Shown: positions 59,581 through 64,000 of the stretch, in pieces
How the letters are laid out: each line of letters starts with the position of its first letter
How positions within the stretch are numbered: the stretch's first letter is position 1
Source of the DNA: Streptomyces griseorubiginosus
Lineage (GTDB): Bacteria > Actinomycetota > Actinomycetes > Streptomycetales > Streptomycetaceae
NCBI RefSeq assembly: GCF_001514195.1
Contig: NZ_KQ948740.1
Span: forward strand, 186,001 to 250,000
Direction of reading: 5' to 3'
Length of the DNA: 64,000 nt
The notes under the pieces: model-generated
Seen by the model: only the letters and a program-made list of their open reading frames with translations
What the model was told of the DNA's origin: nothing
Database searches by the model: none
Program-made: the position numbers and the translations under genes

Positions 59581-61224
59581 ATGACCATGGTCAAGGCGCA
59601 CGTCTCCGCACACGAGTTGCTCGCCGGACGGTACCGGCCCCTGGACGTCCTGCATCGCGAGACCAACCGGATCTGCTGGTACGGCGAGGACGTCTCGACC
59701 GAACGCCCCTGTCTGCTCACCGAGATCGGTCTCCCCGCCTCCACCGACGAGGAGACCGCGCTGCGCACCGCCGGGGGCGTCGTACGGATGTCCAAGACCA
59801 TGCGGGTGGTCGCCCCCGGCCGGATCGCCACGGTCGTCGACGCCATGGTGCAGGACGGCGCCCTCTGGACGGTCACCGAACCCGTCGACGGCGTCCTGCT
59901 GGGTGAACTCCTCGCCCAGCAGGGGACCTTCGACCCCGCACGGGCGGCACGCATGGGCCTGGAACTGCTGGAGGTGCTGGAGGCGGCCCACGGCGAGGGC
60001 ATCACGCACGGCGAACTCAGCCCGGGCCAGGTGTTCGTGCGCGACGACGGCTCGGTCGTGGTCACCGGTTTCGGGCTGGCCGGCGCGACCCTCGCCCCGA
60101 GGCTGTCGGCACCCTCGTACGCCTCCCCCGAACAGGCCCGTGACGAGCGCATCGGGCCGGCCTCCGACCTGTGGGCGCTCGGCGCGATCCTCTACACGCT
60201 GGTGGAGGGACGGCCGCCCTTCCGGGACCGCGACCGTCCCGCGGCCACCCTGAAGGGGGTCGACCGGCTGCCGCTGCGCGCCCCGGTGCGGGCGGGCCCG
60301 CTCACCCCGACCTTGCAGGCGCTGCTGCGCAAGAACTCCCAGGAACGGCTGAACCGTTGGGCCGTGCGCAACGCCCTCCTCAGGGTCCTCAGCGAGGATC
60401 CGGGTGCGGAACCGCCCGAGGAGCCCAGGCAGCGGCTGCGCGGGCTGCCCGGCGTGGCTCCGAGCCGCAGCGGCCGCCTCCTGATCGCGGGCACCGCCCT
60501 GGCGGTGGTCGCGGTGGCCGCCGTCGTCCTCACCGTCACCAAAGCGCTGCCCGGCAGCGACTCCACGACGACCGGCGAGGCGCCCGCTCCGCCCGCCCCT
60601 TCCGCCTCGGCCTCCGCGCCCGCCCCGGCCCCGCCGTCCCCGTCGGTCTCCCCGACGCCGTCCTCGTCCGCCTCGACGCCCGGGAACCGCGTGGACGAGT
60701 CCCCCGCCGCGCCGCCGACGCCCACGCCGACCAAGTCCGCCACCGCGGGCACCGGCCTGCCCGCCGGGTTCCGCGTGTACCACTCCCCCTATGGGTTCTC
60801 CCTCGCGCTGCCCAAGGGCTTCAAGCCGTTGGCCACCAAGCGCCAGGAGGACCTGGCCTACCGCGTCACCTTCGGCGCCGCCGGCGACCCGCGGACCCTC
60901 GCCGTGACGTTCAGCAAGGCCGTGGGCTCGGACGCGGTGGCCGTGTGGCGCGACGACGTGGAGCCGGGCCTCGAGCAGCATCCCGGCTACGAACGTCTGG
61001 GCGACATCCGCGCGTTGACCTACCAGGGCCACGAGGCCGCCGACATGCAGTGGGTCGAGGAGGTCGACGGCACCCGGGTGCGCACCTTCGGCCGCGGTTT
61101 CCTCATCGGCGGCGGCGAGGGCTACTCACTGCGCTGGACGACCCCGGCGGACGACTGGAACGACGACGCGAACCAGCAGGCGCTGAAGACCTTCCTGAGC
61201 ACCTTCCGGGTGCCGCAGGCCTGA
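59581..61224 (+). CDS. membrane-anchored Ser/Thr pseudokinase
   Basis: A 547-residue protein. Residues about 10-270 have a protein-kinase fold outline but lack key catalytic parts: THGELSPGQVFV stands where HRDLKPxN is expected (His143, Glu145) and GFGLAG replaces DFG (Gly163); no glycine-rich loop or VAIK lysine is visible. ASPEQARDERIGPASDLWALGAILY keeps the activation-segment shape. One helix at about 301-320 (LLIAGTALAVVAVAAVVLTV) is followed by a Pro/Ser/Thr-rich linker and an extracellular domain of about 140 residues. The start may be ATG 59587, which has better ribosome-site spacing. Confidence 0.85.
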   Translation: MTMVKAHVSAHELLAGRYRPLDVLHRETNRICWYGEDVSTERPCLLTEIGLPASTDEETALRTAGGVVRMSKTMRVVAPGRIATVVDAMVQDGALWTVTEPVDGVLLGELLAQQGTFDPARAARMGLELLEVLEAAHGEGITHGELSPGQVFVRDDGSVVVTGFGLAGATLAPRLSAPSYASPEQARDERIGPASDLWALGAILYTLVEGRPPFRDRDRPAATLKGVDRLPLRAPVRAGPLTPTLQALLRKNSQERLNRWAVRNALLRVLSEDPGAEPPEEPRQRLRGLPGVAPSRSGRLLIAGTALAVVAVAAVVLTVTKALPGSDSTTTGEAPAPPAPSASASAPAPAPPSPSVSPTPSSSASTPGNRVDESPAAPPTPTPTKSATAGTGLPAGFRVYHSPYGFSLALPKGFKPLATKRQEDLAYRVTFGAAGDPRTLAVTFSKAVGSDAVAVWRDDVEPGLEQHPGYERLGDIRALTYQGHEAADMQWVEEVDGTRVRTFGRGFLIGGGEGYSLRWTTPADDWNDDANQQALKTFLSTFRVPQA

Positions 61225-61263
61225 ACCGCACCGCCGTTCCGTCCGGCTTCCCGGCCGCGCGCC

Positions 61264-62682
61264 TCACCCCACCTGGCGCGGTGCCCGCATCCGCCGCAGC
61301 GGACCGGCGTGCAGGGGCCGGGTGCGCCAGCGCGCGGTGAACGTCCGGTCGTCCGGGGAGCACGTCACCAGCAGATGGTGCGGGGTCTCCAGGAAGGCCA
61401 GGTCGACGACGAGGGTCTGCGCGTCGGTCCAGCCGCCGCTCACCGCGACGGGCAGCGGCTCGTCGACGACCGTCCAGCCGTCCTTGCCGAGCCCGTCCCC
61501 GAGGTCCAGCCGCTCACCGTCGTCGACCAGGGTCACCCGGCCCCCGGGGCCCACCTCGACCGCGGCGAGGGTCGGTTGCTCCGCACAGGTGCCGCTGGCG
61601 GGGGTGAACACGGTGGTGCCCTCCGCGGCAACCGCCTTGCCCCCGAGCGGCGGCAGTGCGAGCCGCGTCAGCCGGTCGGCGAGGGCCGCGTCCGCCGCGT
61701 CCCGGCCGGTCAGGGGGCCGGAACCGAAGGCCGGGAGGAGATGCTCCCAGGCCAGGTCCAGGACCTGCTGCATCTCCTCGGTCTCCGAGGTGATCGCCAG
61801 CACCGCGTCCTGCTCGGGCAGGACCACGCAGAACTGCCCGTACGCCCCGTCCCCGCGATAACCGTGGCGGGCCATCCAGAACTGGAAGCCGTACCCCTGC
61901 TGCCAGTCCGGCCAACCAACCTCGGGATCCGCCTCGTGCGCGATCTGGGTGCGCGTCGCCTCGGCGACCCACCACTCGGGCAGCAGCCGCTCCCCTTCCC
62001 ACACACCGCCGCGCAGATACAGCAGGCCCAGCCGGGCGATCGCGTCGGTGGTGGCGTGCAGACCGCTGAAACCGATCTCGCGGCCGGTCCGGTCCCGGAT
62101 CCATGCCGTGTCGCCGATGCCGAGCGGCTCGAACAACCGGGGCCGCAGGTACCCGGTGAGTGTCTGCCCGGTGACGCGCTGCACGATCGCGGCGAGCGTA
62201 TAGGTGGCGGGCTGGTTGTAGGCGAAGACCGTGCCCGGGTCGCGGTCCGGCGGGATCAGCAGGAAGCCCCGGACCAGTTCGTCACGGTCCCGTGCCAGCG
62301 CGCGGTCCACCGTCTCGGCCTCGTGCCCGCTGGCCATCGACGCCACGTGCCGTACCAGCATCGCGCAGCTGCGCGGGTCGGTGACGTCGGCCTCGAACTC
62401 CGGGAAGTACGAGATCACCGGGTCGTCCAGCCGGATCAGCCCCTCGGCCGCGGCGAGCCCGGCGGCGGTGGCCGTGAAGCTCTTGCTGAGCGAGTAGAGG
62501 AGCTGCGGCCGCTCCGGGGCGTACGGCGACCACCAGCCCGAGGCCACGACCTTGCCGTGACGCAGCAGCATCAGGCTGTGCGGCTCGATGCGCGGGTCGG
62601 ATTCGAGGGCGTCGAGGAAGGCCTGTACGCCGGCGGCGTCGACGCCCTGGGCTGCGGGGGTGCTCGGGGGCAGGGAAGTCAT
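61264..62682 (-). CDS. serine hydrolase (beta-lactamase-related)
   Basis: A 472-residue protein with a beta-lactamase class C-like domain over residues 1-350: Ser64 and Lys67 in LYSLSKSF, a Tyr-Asn pair in VFAYNQPATY near residue 162, and GYGFQFWMARHGYRGDG where the His/Lys box is expected. A C-terminal beta domain covers about 370-472. No signal peptide, so it is cytosolic, unlike the hydrolase at 52577. Substrate unknown. The ATG at 62682 has AGGA eight bases upstream. It is convergent with the pseudokinase and divergent from the LLM gene. Confidence 0.85.
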   Translation of the reverse strand: MTSLPPSTPAAQGVDAAGVQAFLDALESDPRIEPHSLMLLRHGKVVASGWWSPYAPERPQLLYSLSKSFTATAAGLAAAEGLIRLDDPVISYFPEFEADVTDPRSCAMLVRHVASMASGHEAETVDRALARDRDELVRGFLLIPPDRDPGTVFAYNQPATYTLAAIVQRVTGQTLTGYLRPRLFEPLGIGDTAWIRDRTGREIGFSGLHATTDAIARLGLLYLRGGVWEGERLLPEWWVAEATRTQIAHEADPEVGWPDWQQGYGFQFWMARHGYRGDGAYGQFCVVLPEQDAVLAITSETEEMQQVLDLAWEHLLPAFGSGPLTGRDAADAALADRLTRLALPPLGGKAVAAEGTTVFTPASGTCAEQPTLAAVEVGPGGRVTLVDDGERLDLGDGLGKDGWTVVDEPLPVAVSGGWTDAQTLVVDLAFLETPHHLLVTCSPDDRTFTARWRTRPLHAGPLRRMRAPRQVG

Positions 62683-62787
62683 GCCGGCATCCTGCCCCGT
62701 TCGACGCTCTTGATCGAGAGGGCCCCGGGTGATCGGGAAGCCGAGGAAGACCCGTTTTCGCCGGCGGTCGGCGGGGACCCGGAACCC

Positions 62788-63759
62788 ATGGTGCAAATCG
62801 GATACACGATGATGACCGAGCAGGCCGGGCCGCGTGACCTCGTGAGCCATGTGGTGCGGGCCGAGGAGGTCGGCTACGACTTCTCGGTGACCTCGGACCA
62901 CTACTTTCCGTGGCTGCGGTCGCAGGGACACTCGCCGTACGCGTGGAGCGTGCTCGGGGCGGCCGCGCAGGCGACCTCGCGCATCCCGCTGATGACCTAC
63001 GTGACGTGTCCGTCCTTCCGCTATCACCCGGCGGTGGTGGCGCAGAAGGCAGCGACCATGCAGCTGCTCTCGGAGGGCCGGTTCCGGCTGGGCCTCGGCT
63101 CGGGCGAGAACCTCAACGAGCACGTGGTGGGCGGCGGCTGGCCGGCGGCCGACGTACGGCACGAGATGCTGGAGGAGGCCGTCGAGATCATTCGTGCGCT
63201 CTTCGAGGGCGGTCATGTGAACCACCGCGGGAAGCACTTCGACGTGGAGTCGGCCCGGCTGTGGGACCTGCCGGACGAGCCGCCGCAGATCGGTCTGGCC
63301 GTATCCGGTGACCAGTCGTGCGCCCTGGCCGGGCGGCTCGCCGACCTGGTGATCGCGACCGAGCCCAAGGCGGGCCTGCTCGACGCGTTCGACCGGCACG
63401 GCGGTGAGGGCAAGCCGCGCGTGGGCCAACTGCCCGTCTGCTACGACCCCGACCGGGACACCGCGATCAAGCGGGCGCACTCCCAGTTCCGCTGGTTCGG
63501 AAGCGGCTGGAAGGTCAACTCCGAGCTTCCGCACCCCGATGCGTTCGAGGCGGCCACCCAGTTCGTCACCCCCGACGACGTGGCGGCGTCGATCCCCTGC
63601 GGGGACGACCCGGACGACTTCGTCGAGGCGGTACGGCCGTACGCGGAGGCGGGGTTCACCGAGATCGCGATGGTCCAGATCGGCGGGGACTCGCAGCCGG
63701 AGTTCCTGGACTGGTCCGAGAAGACCCTGCTGCCCGCGCTGCGCGACGCGTTCGCCTGA
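62788..63759 (+). CDS. LLM-class F420-dependent oxidoreductase
   Basis: A 323-residue (beta/alpha)8 luciferase-like oxidoreductase of the F420-dependent G6PDH-like/TIGR03557 group. N-terminal VQIGYTMMTEQAGPRDLV, DHYFPWLRSQGHSPYAWSVLG near residue 42 and GRFRLGLGSGENLNEHV near 98 are typical, and F420 rather than FMN is likely in actinobacteria. Substrate unknown. The ATG at 62788 is used; GTG 62791 is equivalent. A two-copy hairpin repeat follows the stop. Confidence 0.87.
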   Translation: MVQIGYTMMTEQAGPRDLVSHVVRAEEVGYDFSVTSDHYFPWLRSQGHSPYAWSVLGAAAQATSRIPLMTYVTCPSFRYHPAVVAQKAATMQLLSEGRFRLGLGSGENLNEHVVGGGWPAADVRHEMLEEAVEIIRALFEGGHVNHRGKHFDVESARLWDLPDEPPQIGLAVSGDQSCALAGRLADLVIATEPKAGLLDAFDRHGGEGKPRVGQLPVCYDPDRDTAIKRAHSQFRWFGSGWKVNSELPHPDAFEAATQFVTPDDVAASIPCGDDPDDFVEAVRPYAEAGFTEIAMVQIGGDSQPEFLDWSEKTLLPALRDAFA

Positions 63760-63807
63760 GCGGGAGGCTTGCCGGGGCGGCACCCGGGGGTGCAATAGGC
63801 TTCCGAG

Positions 63808-63891
63808 CTGCACAGGACGCGGTCGAAGGATGGTGCCGCGGCACTGTGCTGCACAGGACGCGGCCCCGAAGGTGGTGGCCACGGCCCTGTG
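63808..63891. repeat. two-copy hairpin-forming repeat after the LLM gene
   Basis: Copies at 63808-63848 and 63849-63891 share CTGCACAGGACGCGG and the CTGTG end. Each can fold: copy 1 by GCACAG/CTGTGC, copy 2 by GCACAGG/CCTGTGC; the middle differs, while the closing pairs are kept. Copy 1 also holds GTGCCGCGGCAC, a perfect 12-base palindrome. The block lies in the 165-base gap before the next gene. Confidence 0.75.
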
Positions 63892-63924
63892 CGGTCCGTA
63901 CGAGCCTGCCCAGGAGACGCACCC

Positions 63925-64000
63925 GTGACCACAGCGATCGACCCGTCCGAGACGCCCGCGGAGACCCCGGTCGACACACCGGCCGAGATCTGGGTGGAGC
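63925..64000 (+). CDS. start of a CDS running out of the window
   Basis: A GTG start at 63925 follows CAGGAGAC seven bases upstream and opens 25 codons to the window end: TTAIDPSETPAETPVDTPA then EIWVE. The visible N-terminus is acidic and proline/threonine-rich with no recognisable domain. Its identity needs the sequence beyond the window. Confidence 0.6.
   Translation, partial: MTTAIDPSETPAETPVDTPAEIWVE

Noticed and set aside
61309..63759. An apparent 816-residue plus-strand protein ending as the LLM oxidoreductase
   Set aside because: Only the part from 62788 is LLM-like. The upstream part is antisense to the serine hydrolase at 61264-62682, whose SxxK motif and ribosome site are clear.

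Overview
The window is very GC-rich, with the strong third-position GC, GTG/TTG starts and many ATGA/GTGA gene overlaps typical of Streptomyces. Gene content agrees: GlgE-pathway genes, a Wbl protein, SigB-family sigma and anti-sigma genes, an F420-dependent oxidoreductase, LuxR-family and ROK regulators, and Streptomyces-type DUF proteins. About 57 protein genes pack almost the whole window. No tRNA, rRNA, CRISPR array, IS element or prophage was seen, and no gene-free stretch exceeds 300 bases.

Layout. 1-6417: the end of glgE, then treS, mak and glgB in one tightly coupled operon that routes trehalose/maltose through maltose-1-phosphate to branched alpha-glucan; a YbdK-type carboxylate-amine ligase follows. 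7.6-18.8 kb: small stress-type genes (DUF6480, PRC-barrel, DUF4287, DUF1206, a frameshifted DUF5133) mixed with an acyl-CoA synthetase, a type II NADH dehydrogenase-like flavoprotein, a FUSC membrane protein, two HATPase anti-sigma-like proteins and a SigB-family sigma factor. 18.8-26.1 kb: amino-acid metabolism and transport (Orn/Lys/Arg decarboxylase, LysE exporter with divergent LysG-type regulator, saccharopine dehydrogenase-like gene with divergent TetR), plus an MFS transporter and a Crp-like protein. 26.2-31.9 kb: a Wbl protein, DUF6098, and a minus-strand series M1 peptidase, L,D-transpeptidase, response regulator, histidine kinase. 32-39 kb: DUF488, a TetR/FAD-dehydrogenase operon divergent from an AlkB homologue, an MBL hydrolase, DUF4032, a universal stress protein and a VOC protein. 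39.3-42.8 kb: a three-gene operon joining a receiver/thioredoxin-reductase-like fusion, a cyclic-nucleotide-domain histidine kinase and a UBP-type zinc finger. 42.9-52.5 kb: a LuxR-family ATPase regulator, then a ROK-GH27-GH95-SGNH glycan operon. 52.6-64 kb: serine hydrolase, TerD-CAP-CAP fusion, AIM24, TPR plus polyprenyl synthase operon, PLP dehydratase, membrane pseudokinase, second serine hydrolase, LLM oxidoreductase and the start of one more gene.

The most unusual signal is not a gene. At five separate genes (HATPase 10028, M1 peptidase 30526, VOC 38758, GH27 49444, serine hydrolase 52577) a short tandem repeat begins inside the last codons, includes the stop codon, and is repeated 2-5 times into the 3' flank. 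Unit lengths and sequences differ between loci (20, 21, about 36 and 49 bases). Two further genes (fadD, LLM oxidoreductase) have two-copy repeats just downstream of the stop. This looks like recurrent tandem duplication of gene 3' ends. Other items worth attention are two exact matches to a SigB-type promoter, a 6C-like small-RNA candidate, a four-copy 13-base operator ladder, a 65-base hairpin with 16- and 7-bp stems, and the redox/phosphorelay operon at 39.3-42.8 kb.
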